The notes beneath the pieces were generated by a model that was not told the DNA's origin, ran no database searches, and worked only from the letters and a program-made list of their open reading frames with translations. The translations under genes and the position numbers were made by a program. Shown here piece by piece: positions 1-14,806 of a DNA stretch of 64,000 nt. Source of the stretch: Papaver somniferum (taxonomy: Eukaryota; Streptophyta; Magnoliopsida; Ranunculales; Papaveraceae). The number at the start of each line of letters is the position of its first letter. Position 1 is the first letter of the stretch. The stretch covers positions 6,471,860 through 6,535,859 of the forward strand of contig NC_039368.1 in the NCBI RefSeq assembly GCF_003573695.1, in the 5' to 3' direction.

Positions 1-3000
1 TACCATATATATATATATATATATACATACCGATGTTCTGTCCGGACGAGGTCCGAGGTGTCAAATATATCAGATTCGATGAAACTGCAACCTATCATAA
101 CTTAACTCAGGTTGAGAGGTTACCATATACAAACCCGATGTTCTGGTCCGGGCGAGTTCGAGGTGTCAAATATATCAAGTGGATGAAACCGCAACCTATC
201 ACTTAACTCAGGTGTCAAGACAACCATATACAGACCCGATGTTCTGGTTCGCGAGTTTCGAGAAGTCAAATATATCAGATTGGATGAAACTGCAACATAT
301 CACTGAACTCATCTTGCAAGATTACTAGATACAGACCCGATGTTCTGGTCCGGCGAGGTTCGAGTTGTCAAATATATCAGATTTGATGAAACTGCACCCT
401 ATCACTGAATTCGGGTTGCAAGAATCCCATATACAGACCCGATGTTCTCGTCCGAGCGAGGTTCGAGGTGTCAAATATATCAGATTAGATGAAACTGCAA
501 CCTATCAATTAACTCAGGTTGCAAGATTACATTATACATACCCGATGTTCTGGTCTGGGCGAGCTTCGACGTGTCAAAAATATCAAATTGGATGAAATTA
601 CAACCTATCACTAAACTCAGGTTGCAAGAGTATCATAGATGGACCGATGTTCTGGTCAGGGCAAGGTTCGAGGTTTCAAATAAATCAAATTGGATGAAAC
701 TGCAACCTATCATCACTTAACTCAGGTTGCAAGGTTACCATATACAAACCCGATGTTTTGGTCCGGGCGCGGTTCGAGGTGTCAAATATATCAAGTTGGA
801 TGAAACTTCAACCTATCACTTAACTCAGGTTGCAATACTAGCATATACAGACCCGATGTTCTGGTCCGAGCGAAGTTCGAGAAGTCAAATATATCAGATT
901 GGATGAAACTGCAACCTATAACTGAACTTAGGTTGCAAGAATACCATATACAAACCCGATGTTCTGGTGTGGACGAGGTTCGAGGTGTCAAATATATCAG
1001 ATTGGATGAAACTGCAACCTATCACTTTACTCAGGTTGCCAGAATACCATATACATACCCAATGTTCTCATCCGCGCGAGGTTCGAGGTGTCAAATATAT
1101 AAGATTGGATGAAATTGCAACCTATGTCTCACTTAACTCAGGTTGAAAAATAACCATATACAGACTCGATGTTCTGGTTCGGGCGAGGTTCGAGGTATCA
1201 AATATATCAGATTAGATGAAACTGCAACCTATCACTTAACTTAAGTTGCAAGATTACCATATAAAGAACCGATGTTCTGGTCCGAGCGATGTTCGAGGTA
1301 TCAAATATATCAGATTGGATGAAACTTCAACCTATATATTACTTAACTTAGGTTGCAAGATTACCATATACAGACCCGATGTTCTGGTCCGGGCGAGGTT
1401 CGAGGTTTAAAATATATCAGATTGGATGAAACTGCAACCTATATATCACTTAACTCAGGTTGTAAGATTACCATATACAGATCCGATGTTCTGGTCCGAT
1501 CGAGGTTTGACGTGTCAAATATATCAGATTGGATGAAACTACAAACTATCACTTAACTCAAGTTGGAAAATTACCATATAAAGACCCGATGTTCTCGTCC
1601 GGGCGAGGTTCGAGGTGTCAAATATATCAGATTGGACGAAACTGCAACCTATCACTGAACTCAGGTTGCAAGATTTCCATATACAGACCAGATGTTCTCG
1701 TCCGGGCAGGTTCGAGGTCTGAAATATATCAAATTGGATGAAACTGCAACCTATCACTGAAATCAGGTTGCAAGAATACCATAAACATACCCGATGTTCT
1801 TTTCCGAGCGAGGTTCGAGGTGTGAAATATATCAGATTGGATAAAACTGCAACCTATCACTGAACTCAGGTTACAAGAATACCATATATATACCTGATGT
1901 TCTCGTCCGAGCGAGGTTCGAGATATCAAATATATCATATTGGATGAAACTGCAACGTATCACTTAACTCAGGTTGGAATATTACCATATACAGATCTGA
2001 TGTTCTCGTCTAGGCGAGGTTTGAGGTGTCAAATATATCAGATTGGACGAAACTGCTACCTATCACTGAACTCAGGTTGCAAGATTACCATATACAGACC
2101 CGATGATCTCGTCCGAGCGAGGTTCGTGGTGTCAAATATATCAGATTGGATAAAACTGCAACCTATCACTTAACTCAGGTTGCAAGAATACCATATACAG
2201 ACCCGATATTCTGGTCTAAGCGAGGTTCGAGAAGTCAAATATATCAGATTGAATGAAACTGCAACATATCACTGAACTCAGGTTGCAAGAATACCATATA
2301 TAGACCCGATATTCTCGTCCAAGCGAGGTTCGAGGTGTCAAATATATCAGATTTGATGAAACTGCAACTTATATATATCACTTAACTCAGGTTACAAGAT
2401 TACCAAATACAGATCCGACGTTCTAGTCCAAGTGAGGTTCGAGGTGTCAAATATATTCGATTGGATGAAACTTCAACCTATCATCGCTTAACTCAGGTTT
2501 CAAGGTTACCATATACAGACCCGATGTTCTGGTCCGGGAGAGGTTCGAGGTGTCAAATATATCAGGTTGGATGAAACTGCAACCTATCACTTAACTCAGG
2601 TTGCAAAATTACCATATACAAACCCGATAATCTGGTCCGAGCGAGTTTCGAGAGGTCAAATATATCAGGTTGAAACAATACCATATACAGACCCGATATT
2701 CTCGTCCGTGCGAGGTTCGAGGTGTCAAATATATCAGATTCAAATATATCAGATTGGATGAAATTGCAACCTATCACTTAACTCAAGTTGCAAGAATACC
2801 ATATACAGACCCGATATTCTGGTCTAAGCGAGGTTCGAGAAGTCAAATATATCAGATTGGATGAAACTGCAACATATCACTGAACTCAGGTTGCAAGAAT
2901 ATCATATACAGACCCGATGTTCTCTTCCGAGCGAGGTTCGAGGTGTCAAATATATCAGATTGGATGAAACTGCAACCTATATATATATCACTTAACTCAG

Positions 3001-5821
3001 GTTAGAAGATTACCATATACAGATCCGTGTTCTGGTCCAAGCGAGGTTCGAGGTGTCAAATATATCAGATTGGACGAAACTGCAACCTATCACTGAACTC
3101 AGGTTGCAAGATTACCATATACAGACCCGATGTTCTCGTCCGGGGGAGGTTCGAGGTGTGAAATATATATCATATTGGATGAAACTGCAACCTATCACTG
3201 AACTCAGGTTGCAAGAATACCATAAACATACCCGATGTTCTCGCCCGAGCGAGGTTCGAGATATCAAATATATCAGATTGGATGAAACTACAACCTATCA
3301 CTTAACTCAGGTTGGAAGATTACCATATACAGATCCGATGTTCTCGTCCGGGCGAGGTTCGAGGTGTCAAATATATCAGATTGGACGAAACTGCAACCTA
3401 TCACTGAACTCAGGTTGCAAGATTACCATATACAGACCCGATGTTCTCGTCCGAGCGGGGTTCGATGTGTCAAATATATCAGATTGGATGAAACTGCAAC
3501 CTATCACTTAACTCAGGTTGCAAGATTACCAAATATATATATATATATACATACCCGATGTTCTGGTCCGGACGAGGTCCGAGGTGTCAAATATATAAGA
3601 TTGGATGAAACTGCAACATATCATCACTTAAATTAGGTTGCAAGGTTACCATATACAGACCCGATGTTCTGGTCCGGGCGAGGTTCGAGGTGTCAAATAT
3701 ATCAGGTTGGATGAAATTGCAACCTATCACTTAACTCAGGTTGCAAGATTACCATATACAAACCCGATGTTCTGGTCCGGGCGAGGTTCGAGGTGTCTAA
3801 TATATCAGATTGGATGAAACTGCAACCTATCACTGAATTCAGGTTGGAAGAACACCATATACATACCCGATGTTCTCGTCCGACTGAGGTTCGAGGTGTC
3901 AACTATATCAGATTGGATGAAACTGCAACCTATATATCACTTAACTCAAGTTGCAAGATTACCATATACAGACCCGATGTTCTGGTCTGGGCGAGGTTCG
4001 AGGTTTCAAATATATCAGATTTGATGAAACTGCAACCTATCACTTAACTCAGGTTGCAAGATTACCATATACAAACCCGATGTACGGGTCCGAGCGAAGT
4101 TCGAGGTGTCAAATATATCAGATTGGACGAAACTGTAACCTGTCACTGAACTCAGGTTGCAAGATTACCATATACAGACCCGATGTTCTCGTCCGAGCGA
4201 GGTTCGAGGAGTCAAATATATCAGACTAGATGAAACTACAACCTATCACTTAACTCAGGTTGCAAGATTACCATATACAGACCCGATGTTCTCGTCCGGG
4301 CGAGGTTCGAGGTGTCAAATGTATCAGATTGCATGTAAGTACAACCTATCACTGAACTCAGATTACAAGAATACCATATACAAACCCGATGTTCTCGTCC
4401 GGGCGAGGTTCGAGGTGTCAAATATATCAGATTGGACGAAACTACAACCTATCACTGAACTCAGGTTGCAAGATTACCATATACAGACCCGATGTTCTCG
4501 TCCGAGCGAGGTTCGAGGTGTCAAATATATTAGATTAGATGAAACTGCAACCTATCAATTAACTCAGGTTGCAAGATACCATATACAAACTCGATGTTAT
4601 CGACCGGGCGAGGTTCGAGGTTTCAAATGTATCAGATTGGATGAAACTACAACCTATCACTGAACTCATGTTGCAAAAATACCATATACAGACCCGATGT
4701 TCTCGTCCGGGCGATGTTCGAGGTGTCAAATATATCAAATTGGATGAAACTTCAACCTATCAGTGAACTCAGGTTGCAAGAATACCAATTACATACCCGA
4801 TGTTTCCGTCCGAGCGAGGTTCGAGGTGTCAAATATAACAGATTGGATAAAACTGCAACCTATCATTGAACTCAGGTTGCAAGAATACCATATACAGACC
4901 CGATGTTCTCGTTCGAGCGAGGTTCGAGGTGTCAAATATATCAGATTGGATGAAACTGCAACCTATCACTTAACTCAAATTGCAAGATTACCATATACAA
5001 ACCTGATGTTCTCATCCGGGCGAGGTTCGAGGTGTCAAATATATCATATTGGATGAAACTTCAACCTATCAGTGAACTCAGGTTGCAAGAATAACAAATA
5101 CATACCCGATGTTCCCGTCCGAGCGAGATTCGGGTGTCAAATATATCAGATTGGATAAAACTGCAACTTATCACTGAACTCAGGTTGCAAGAATACCATA
5201 TACAGACCCGATGTTCTTGTCCGAGCGAGGTTCGAGGTGTCAAATATATCATATTGGATGAAACTGTAACCTATCACTTAACTCAGGTTGCAAGATTACC
5301 ATATAAAGACCCGATGTTCTGGTCCGAGCGATGTTCGAGGTTTCAAATATATCACATTGGATGAAACTGCAACTTATCACTTAACTCAGGTTGCAAGAAT
5401 ACCATATACATACCCGATGTTCTCGTCCGAGCTAGGTTCGAGGTGTCATATATATCAAATTGGATGAAACTGGAACCTGTCACTTAACACGGGTTGCAAG
5501 ATTACCATATACAGACACGATGTTCTCGTCCGAGCGAGGTTTGAGGTTTCAAATATATTAGATTGGTGAAAATCGCAACCTATCACTGAAATCATGTTGC
5601 AAGAATACCATCTACAGACCCGATGTTCTCGTCTGAACGAGGTTCGAGGTGTCAAATATATCAGATTGGATTAAAATGCAACCTATCACTTAACTCAGGT
5701 TGCAAGAATACCATATACAGAACCGATGTTCTTGTCCGAGCGAGGTTCGAGGTGTCTAATATATCAGATTGGATTAAAATGCAACCTATCACTTAACTCA
5801 GGTTGCAAGAATACCATTTAC

Positions 5822-7570
5822 ATACCCGATGTTCTCGTCCGAGCGAGGTTATAGGTGTCAGATATATCAGATTGGATGAAACTGGAACCTGTCACTTAAC
5901 ACAGGTTGCAGGATTACCATATAAAGACCCGATGTTCTGGTCCGAGCGATGTTCGAGGTGTCAAATATATAAGATTTTATGAAACTTCAACCTATAACTT
6001 AACTCAGGTTGCAAGAATACCATATACATACCCGATGTTCTCGTCCGAGCGAGGTTATAGGTGTCAGATATATCAGATTGGATGAAACTGCAACCTTTCA
6101 CTTAACACAGGTTGCAGGATTACCATATACAGACACGATGTTCTCGTCCGAGCGAGGTTCGAGGTTTCAAATATATCAGATTGGTTAAAACCGCAACCTA
6201 TCACTGAACTCATGTTGCAAGAATACCATATACATACCCGATGTTCTCGTCTGAGCGAGGTTCTAGGTGTCAAATATATCAGATTGGATTAAAATGCAAC
6301 CTATCACTTAACTCAGGTTGCAAGATTACCATATACAGACCCGATGATCTGGTCCGGGCAAGGTTCGAGGTGTCAAATATATCAGATTGGATGAAACTGC
6401 AACCTGTCACTTAACAAAGGTTGCAAGATTACCATATAAAGACACGATGTTCTCGTCCGAGCGATGTTCGAGGTGTCAAATATATAAGATTTGATAAAAC
6501 TTGAACCTATCACTTAACTCAGGTTGCAAGAATACCATATACATACCCGATGTTCTCGTCCGAGCAAGGTTCTAGGTGTCAAATATATCAGATTCGATTA
6601 AAATGCAACCTATCAATTAACGCAGGTTGCAAGAATACCATATACAGACCCGATGTTCTCGTCTGAGCGAGGTTCTAGGTGGCAAATATATCAGATTGGA
6701 TTAAAATGCAACCAATCACTTAACTCAGGTTGCAAGATTACCATATACAGACCCGATGATCTGGTCCGGGCAAGGTTCGAGGTGTCAAATATATCATATT
6801 GGATGAAACTGCAACCTATCACTTAACTCAGGTTGCAAGATTACCTTATACAGACCCGATGTTCTTGTCCGAGCGAGGTTCGAGGTGTCAAATATATCAG
6901 ATTGGACGAAACTGCAACCTATCACTGAACTCAGGTTGCAAGATTACCATATACAGACCCGATGTTCTGGTCCGAGCGAGGTTATAGGTGTCAGATATAT
7001 CAGATTGGATGATACTGCAACCTGTCACTTAACTCAGGTTGCAAGATTAATATATACATACCCGATGTTCTGGTCCGAGCGAGGTTCCAGGTGTCAAATA
7101 TATCAGATTGGATGAAACTGCAACCTATCACCTAACTCAGGTTGCAAGAATACCATATATTTAAATATATACAGACCCGATGCTCTGGTATGGGCGAGGT
7201 TCTGGGTGTCAAATATATCAGACTGGATGAAACTGTAACCTATCATCACTTAAATCAAGTTGCAAGATTACCATATACAGACCCGATGTTCTGGTCCGCG
7301 CAAGGTTCGAGGTGTCAAATATATCAGATTGGACGAAACTGCAACCTATCACTTAACTCAGGTTGCAAGATTACCATATATAGACCCGATTTTCTCGTCC
7401 GAGCGAGGTTCGAGGTGTCAAATATATCAGATTGGATGAAACTGCAACCTATCACTTAACTCAGGTTGCAAGATTACCATATATAGACCCGATTTTCTCG
7501 TCCGAGCGAGGTTCGAGGTGTCAAATATATCAGATTGGATGAAACTGCAACCTATCACCTAACTCAGGTT
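5822..7570. repeat. Diverged, shortened copy of the 22-monomer block
   Basis: This stretch follows the same order of variant monomers as the two blocks at 10,287-14,806. It starts with the GGTTATAGGTGTCAG variant at about 5,846 and ends before the CCAAGTGAGG variant at about 7,600. It lacks roughly five monomers that the later blocks have (the region equivalent to 11,330-11,860). It is therefore an older relative of the block, not part of the recent tandem pair. Confidence 0.7.
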
Positions 7571-10286
7571 ACAAGATTACCATATACAGATCCAATGATC
7601 TGGTCCAAGTGAGGTTCGAGGTGTCAAATATATTCGATTGGATGAAACTTCAACCTATCATCGCTTAACTCAGGTTGCAAGGTTACCATATACAGACCCG
7701 ATGTTCTGGTCCGGGCGAGGTTCGAGGTGTCAAATATATCAGGTTGGATGAAACTGCAACCTATCCTTTAACTCAGGTTGCAAAATTACCATATACAAAC
7801 CCGATAATCAGGTCCGAGCGAGTTTCGAGAAGTCAAATATATCAGATTGGATGAAACTGCAATATATCACTGAACTCAGGTTGAAAGAATACCATATACA
7901 GACCCGATATTCTCGTCCGTGCGAGGTTCGAGGTGTCAAATATATCAGATTAAATGAAATTGCAACGTATCACTTAACTCGGGTTGCAAGAATACCATAT
8001 ACAGACCCGATATTCTGGTCTAAGCGAGGTTCGAGAAGTCAAATATATCAGATTGGATGATACTGCAACATATCACTGAACTCAGGTTGCAAGAATACCA
8101 TATACAGACCCGATGTTCTCGTCCGAGCGAGGTTCGAGGTGTCAAATATATCAGATTGGATGAAACTGCAACCTATATATATCACTTAACTCAGGTTACA
8201 AAATTACCATATACAGATCCGATGTTCTGGTCCAAGCGAGGTTCGAGGTGTCAAATATATTCGATTGGATGAAACTACAACCTATCACTTAACTCAGGTT
8301 CCAAGATTACCATATACAGACCCGATGTTCTCGTCCGGGCGAGGTTCGAGGTGTCAAATATATCAGATTGGACGAAACTGCAACCTATCACTGAACTCAG
8401 GTTGAAAGATTACCATATACAGACCCGATGTTCTCGTCCGGGCGAGGTTCGAGGTGTGAAATATATATCATATTGGATGAAACTGCAACCTATCACTGAA
8501 CTCAGGTTGCAAGAATACCATAAACATACCCGATGTTCTCGCCCGAGCGAGGTTCGAGATATCAAATATATCAGATTGGATGAAACTACAACCTATCACT
8601 TAACTCAGGTTGGAAGATTACCATATACAGATCTGATGTTCTCCTACGTGCGAGGTTCGAGGTGTCAAATATATCAGATTGGACGAAACTGCAACCTATC
8701 ACTGAACTCAGGTTGCAAGATTACCATATACAGACCCGATGTTCTCGTCCGAGCGAGGTTCGAGGTGTCAAATATATCAGATTGGATGAAACTGCAACCT
8801 ATCACTTAACTCAGGTTGCAAGATTAGCAAATATATATATATATATACATACCCGATGTTTTGGTCCGGACGAGGTCCGAGGTGTCAAATATATAAGATT
8901 GGATGAAACTGCAACATATCATAATTTAAATTAGGTTTCAAGGTTACCATATACAGAACCGATGTTCTGGTCCGGGCGAGGTTCGAGGTGTCAAATATAT
9001 CAGGTTGGAAGAAATTGCAACCTATCACTTAACTCAGGTTGCAAGATTACCATATACAAACCCGATGTTCTGGTCCGGGCGAGGTTCGAGGTGTCAAATA
9101 TATTAGATTAGATGAAACTGCAACCTATCAATTAACTCAGGTTGCAAGATACCATATACAAACTCGATGTTATCGACCGGGCGAGGTTCGAGGTGTCAAA
9201 TGTATCAGATTGGATGAAACTACAACCTATCACTGAACTCAGGTTGCAAGAATATCATATACAGACCCGATGTTCTCGTCCGGGCGAGGTTCGAGGTGTC
9301 AAATATATCAAATTGGATGAAACTTCAACCTATCAGTGAACTCAGGTTGCAAGAATACCAATTACATACCCGATGTTTCCGTCCGAGCGAGGTTCGAGGT
9401 GTCAAATATATCAGATTGGATAAAACTGCAACCTATCACTGAACTCAGGTTGCAAGAATACCATATACAGACCCGATGTTCTCGTTCGAGCGAGGTTCGA
9501 GGTGTCAAATATATCAGATTGGATGAAACTGCAACCTATCACTTAACTCAAGTTGCAAGATTACCATATACAAACCCGATGTTCTCATCCGGGCGAGGTT
9601 CGAGGTGTCAAATATATCAGATTGGATGAAACTTCAACCTATCAGTGAACTCAGGTTGCAAGAATAACAAATACATACCCGATGTTTCCCGTCCGTGCGA
9701 GGTTCGGGTGTCAAATATATCAGATTGGATAAAACTACAACCTATCACTGAACTCAGGTTGCAAGAATACCATATACAGACCCGATGTTCTTGTCCGAGC
9801 GAGGTTCGAGGTGTCAAATATATCAGATTGGATGAAACTGTAACCTATCACTTAACTCAGGTTGCAAGATTACCATATAAAGACCCGATGTTCTGGTCCG
9901 AGCGATGTTCGAGGTTTCAAATATATCAGATTGGATGAAACTGCAACCTATCACTTAACTCAGGTTGCAAGAATACCATATACATAACCGATGTTCTCGT
10001 CCGAACTAGGTTCGAGGTGTCAGATATATCAAATTGGATGAAACTGGAACCTGTCACTTAACACAGGTTGCAAGATTACCATATACATACACGATGTTCT
10101 CGTCCGAGCGAGGTTTGAGGTTTCAAATATATTAGATTGGTGAAAACCGCAACCTATCACTGAAATCATGTTGCAAGAATACCATCTACAGACCCGATGT
10201 TCTCGTCTGAACGAGGTTCGAGGTGTCAAATATATCAGATTGGATTAAAATGCAACCTATCACTTAACTCAGGTTGCAAGAATACC

Positions 10287-12552
10287 ATATACATACCCGA
10301 TGTTCTCGTCCGAGCGAGGTTATAGGTGTCAGATATATCAGATTGGATGAAACTGGAACCTGTCACTTAACACAGGTTGCAGGATTACCATATAAAGACC
10401 CGATGTTCTGGTCCGAGCGATGTTCGAGGTGTCAAATATATAATATTTGATGAAACTTCAACCTATCACTTAACTCAGGTTGCAAGAATACCATATACAT
10501 ACCCGATGTTCTCGTCCGAGCGAGGTTATAGGTGTCAGATATATCAGATTGGATGAAACTGCAACCTGTCACTTAACACAGGTTGCAGGATTACCATATA
10601 CAGACACGATGTTCTCGTCCGAGCGAGGTTCGAGGTTTCAAATATATCATATTGGTTAAAACCGCAACCTATCACTGAACTCATGTTGCAAGAATACCAT
10701 ATACAGACCTGATGTTCTCGTCTGAGCGAGGTTCTAGGTGTCAAATATATCAGATTGGATTAAAAAGCAACCTATCACTTAACTCAGGTTGCAAGATTAC
10801 CATATACAGACCCGATGATCTGGTCCGGGCAAGGTTCGAGGTGTCAAATATATCAGATTGGATGAAACTGCAACCTGTCACTTAACACAGGTTGCAAGAT
10901 TACCATCTAAAGACACGATGTTCTCGTCAGAGCGATGTTCGAGGTGTCAAATATATAAGAATTGATAAAACTTCAACCTATCACTTAACTCAGGTTGCAA
11001 TAATACCATATACATACCCGATGTTCTCGTCCGAGCATGGTTCTAGATGTCAAATATATCAGATTGGATTAAAATGCAACCTATCAATTAACGCAGGTTG
11101 CAAGAATACCATATACAGACCCGATGTTCTCGTCTGAGCGAGGTTCTAGGTGTCAAATATATCAGATTGGATTAAAATGCAACCAATCACTTAACTCAGG
11201 TTGCAAGATTACCATATACAGACCCGATGATCTGGTCCGGGCAAGGTTCGAGGTGTCAAATATATCATATTGGATGAAACTGCAACCTATCACTTAACTC
11301 AGGTTGCAAGATTACCATATACAGACCCGATGTTCTGCTCCGAGCGCGAACCGAGGTGTCAAATATATAAGATTTGATGAAACTTCAACCTATCACTTAA
11401 CTCAGGTTGCAAGATTACCATATACAGACTTGATATTCTGGTCCGGGCGAGGTTCAAGGATGAAACTGCTACCTATCACTTAACTTAGGTTGCAAGATTA
11501 CCATATACAGACCCGATGTTCTGGTCCGAGCGAGGTTCGAGGTGTTAAATATATCAGATTGGATGAAACTGCAACCCATATATCACTTAACTCAGGTTAC
11601 AATATTACCATATATAGAGCCGATGTTCTGGTCCGGGCGAGGTTCGAGGTGTCAAATATATCAGATTGGATGAAACTACAACCTATCACCTAACTCAGGT
11701 TGCAAGATTACCATATACAGACCTGATGTTCTGGTCCGAGCGAGGTTCGAGGTGTTAAATATATCAGATTGGATGAAACTGCAACCTATCACTTAACTCA
11801 GGTTGCAAGATTACCATATACAGACCCGATGTTCTCGTCCGGGCGAGGTTCGAGGTGTCAAATATATCAGATTGGACGAAACTGCAACCTATCACTGAAC
11901 TCAGGTTGCAAGATTACCATATACAGACCCGATGTTCTGGTCCGAGCGAGGTTATAGGTGTCAGATATATCAGATTGGATGATACTGCAACCTGTCACTT
12001 AACTCAGGTTGCAAGATTAATATATACATACCCGATGTTCTGGTCCGAGCGAGGTTCGAGGTGTCAAATATATCAGATTGGATGAAACTGCAACCTATCA
12101 CCTAACTCAGGTTGCAAGAATACCATATATTTAAATATATACAGACCAGATGTTCTGGTATGGGCGAGGTTCGAGGTGTCAAATATATCAGACTAGATGA
12201 AACTGTAACCTATCATCACTTAAATCAGTTTGCAAGATTACCATATACAGACCCGATGTTCTGGTACGCGCAAGGTTCGAGGTATCAAATATATCAGATT
12301 GGATGAAACTGCAACCTATCACTTAACTCAGGTTGCAAGATTACCATATATAGACCCGATGTTCTCGTACGTGCGAGGTTCGAGGTGTCAAATATATCAG
12401 ATTGGATGAAACTGCAACCTATCACTTAACTCAGGTTGCAAGATTACCATATATAGACCCAATTTTCTCGTCCGAGCAAGGTTCGAGGTGTCAAATATAT
12501 CAGATTGGATGAAACTGCAACCTATCACCTAACTCAGGTTACAAGATTACCA
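10287..12552. repeat. 22-monomer higher-order block, copy 1
   Basis: A block of about 2,265 bp (22 x 103) that is repeated directly in the next 2.26 kb. The TATAGG variant at 10,321 reappears at 12,586, and the low-complexity insertion near 12,128 reappears near 14,388. Exact breakpoints cannot be fixed because they lie inside a stretch shared by adjacent monomers. Confidence 0.85.
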
Positions 12553-14806
12553 TATACATACCCGATGTTCTCGTCCGAGCGAGGTTATAGGTGTCAGATA
12601 TATCAGATTGGATGAAACTGGAACCTGTCACTTAACACAGGTTGCAGGATTACCATATAAAGACCCGATGTTCTGGTCCGAGCGATGTTCGAGGTGTCAA
12701 ATATATAATATTTTATGAAACTTCAACCTATCACTTAACTCAGGTTGCAAGAATACCATATACATACCCGATGTTCTCGTCCGAGCGAGGTTATAGGTGT
12801 CAGATATATCAGATTGGATGAAACTGCAACCTGTCACTTAACACAGGTTGCAGGATTACCATATACAGACACGATGTTCTCGTCCGAGCGAGGTTCGAGG
12901 TTTCAAATATATCATATTGGTTAAAACCGCAACCTATCACTGAACTCATGTTGCAAGAATACCATATACAGACCTGATGTTCTCGTCTGAGCGAGGTTCT
13001 AGGTGTCAAATATATCAGATTGGATTAAAATGCAACCTATCACTTAACTCAGGTTGCAAGATTACCATATACAGACCCGATGATCTGGTCCGGGCAAGGT
13101 TCGAGGTGTCAAATATATCAGATTGGATGAAACTGCAACCTGTCACTTAACACAGGTTGCAAGATTACCATCTAAAGACACGATGTTCTCGTCAGAGCGA
13201 TGTTCGAGGTGTCAAATATATAAGAATTGATAAAACTTCAACCTATCACTTAACTCAGGTTGAATAATACCATATACATACCCGATGTTCTCGTCCGAGC
13301 ATGGTTCTAGATGTCAAATATATCAGATTGGATTAAAATGCAACCTATCAATTAACGCAGGTTGCAAGAATACCATACAGACCCGATGTTCTCGTCTGAG
13401 CGAGGTTCTAGGTGTCAAATATATCAGATTGGATTAAAATGCAACCAATCACTTAACTCAGGTTGCAAGATTACCATATACAGACCCGATGATCTGGTCC
13501 GGGCAAGGTTCGAGGTGTCAAATATATCATATTGGATGAAACTGCAACCTATCACTTAACTCAGGTTGCAAGATTACCATATACAGACCCGATGTTCTGC
13601 TCCGAGCGCGAACCGAGGTGTCAAATATATAAGATTTGATGAAACTTCAACCTATCACTTAACTCAGGTTGCAAGATTACCATATACAGACTTGATATTC
13701 TGGTCCGGGCGAGGTTCAAGGATGAAACTGCTACCTATCACTTAACTTAGGTTGCAAGATTACCATATACAGACCCGATGTTCTGGTCGAGCGAGGTTCG
13801 AGGTGTTAAATATATCAGATTGGATGAAACTGCAACCCATATATCACTTAACTCAGGTTACAATATTACCATATATAGAGCCGATGTTCTGGTCCGGGCG
13901 AGGTTCGAGGTGTCAAATATATCAGATTGGATGAAACTACAACCTATCACCTAACTCAGGTTGCAAGATTACCATATACAGACCTGATGTTCTGGTCCGA
14001 GCGAGGTTCGAGGTGTTAAATATATCAGATTGGATGAAACTGCAACCTATCACTTAACTCAGGTTGCAAGATTACCATATACAGACCCGATGTTCTCGTC
14101 CGGGCGAGGTTCGAGGTGTCAAATATATCAGATTGGACGAAACTGCAACCTATCACTGAACTCAGGTTGCAAGATTACCATATACAGACCCGATGTTCTG
14201 GTCCGAGCGAGGTTATAGGTGTCAGATATATCAGATTGGATGATACTGCAACCTGTCACTTAACTCAGGTTGCAAGATTAATATATACATACCCGATGTT
14301 CTGGTCCGAGCGAGGTTCGAGGTGTCAAATATATCAGATTGGATGAAACTGCAACCTATCACCTAACTCAGGTTGCAAGAATACCATATATTTAAATATA
14401 TACAGACCAGATGTTCTGGTATGGGCGAGGTTCGAGGTGTCAAATATATCAGACTAGATGAAACTGTAACCTATCATCACTTAAATCAGTTTGCAAGATT
14501 ACCATATACAGACCCGATGTTCTGGTCCGCGCAAGGTTCGAGGTATCAAATATATCAGATTGGATGAAACTGCAACCTATCACTTAACTCAGGTTGCAAG
14601 ATTACCATATATAGACCCGATTTTCTCGTCCGAGCGAGGTTCGAGGTGTCAAATATATCAGATTGGATGAAACTGCAACCTATCACTTAACTCAGGTTGC
14701 AAGATTACCATATATAGACCCAATTTTCTCGTCCGAGCAAGGTTCGAGGTGTCAAATATATCAGATTGGATGAAACTGCAACCTATCACCTAACTCAGGT
14801 TACAAG
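12553..14806. repeat. 22-monomer higher-order block, copy 2
   Basis: Nearly identical to 10,287-12,552 apart from a few single-base differences and two small deletions (near 13,262 and 13,375). It ends where the sequence switches to the CCAAGTGAGG variant that also follows the diverged block at 7,600, so the duplication arose by unequal exchange within an existing order of variants. Confidence 0.85.

Noticed and set aside
4157..4663. 168-codon frame inside the satellite as a gene
   Set aside because: It begins at a TTG, is made wholly of monomers read in changing frames, and similar frames occur on both strands wherever monomers lack two particular stops.
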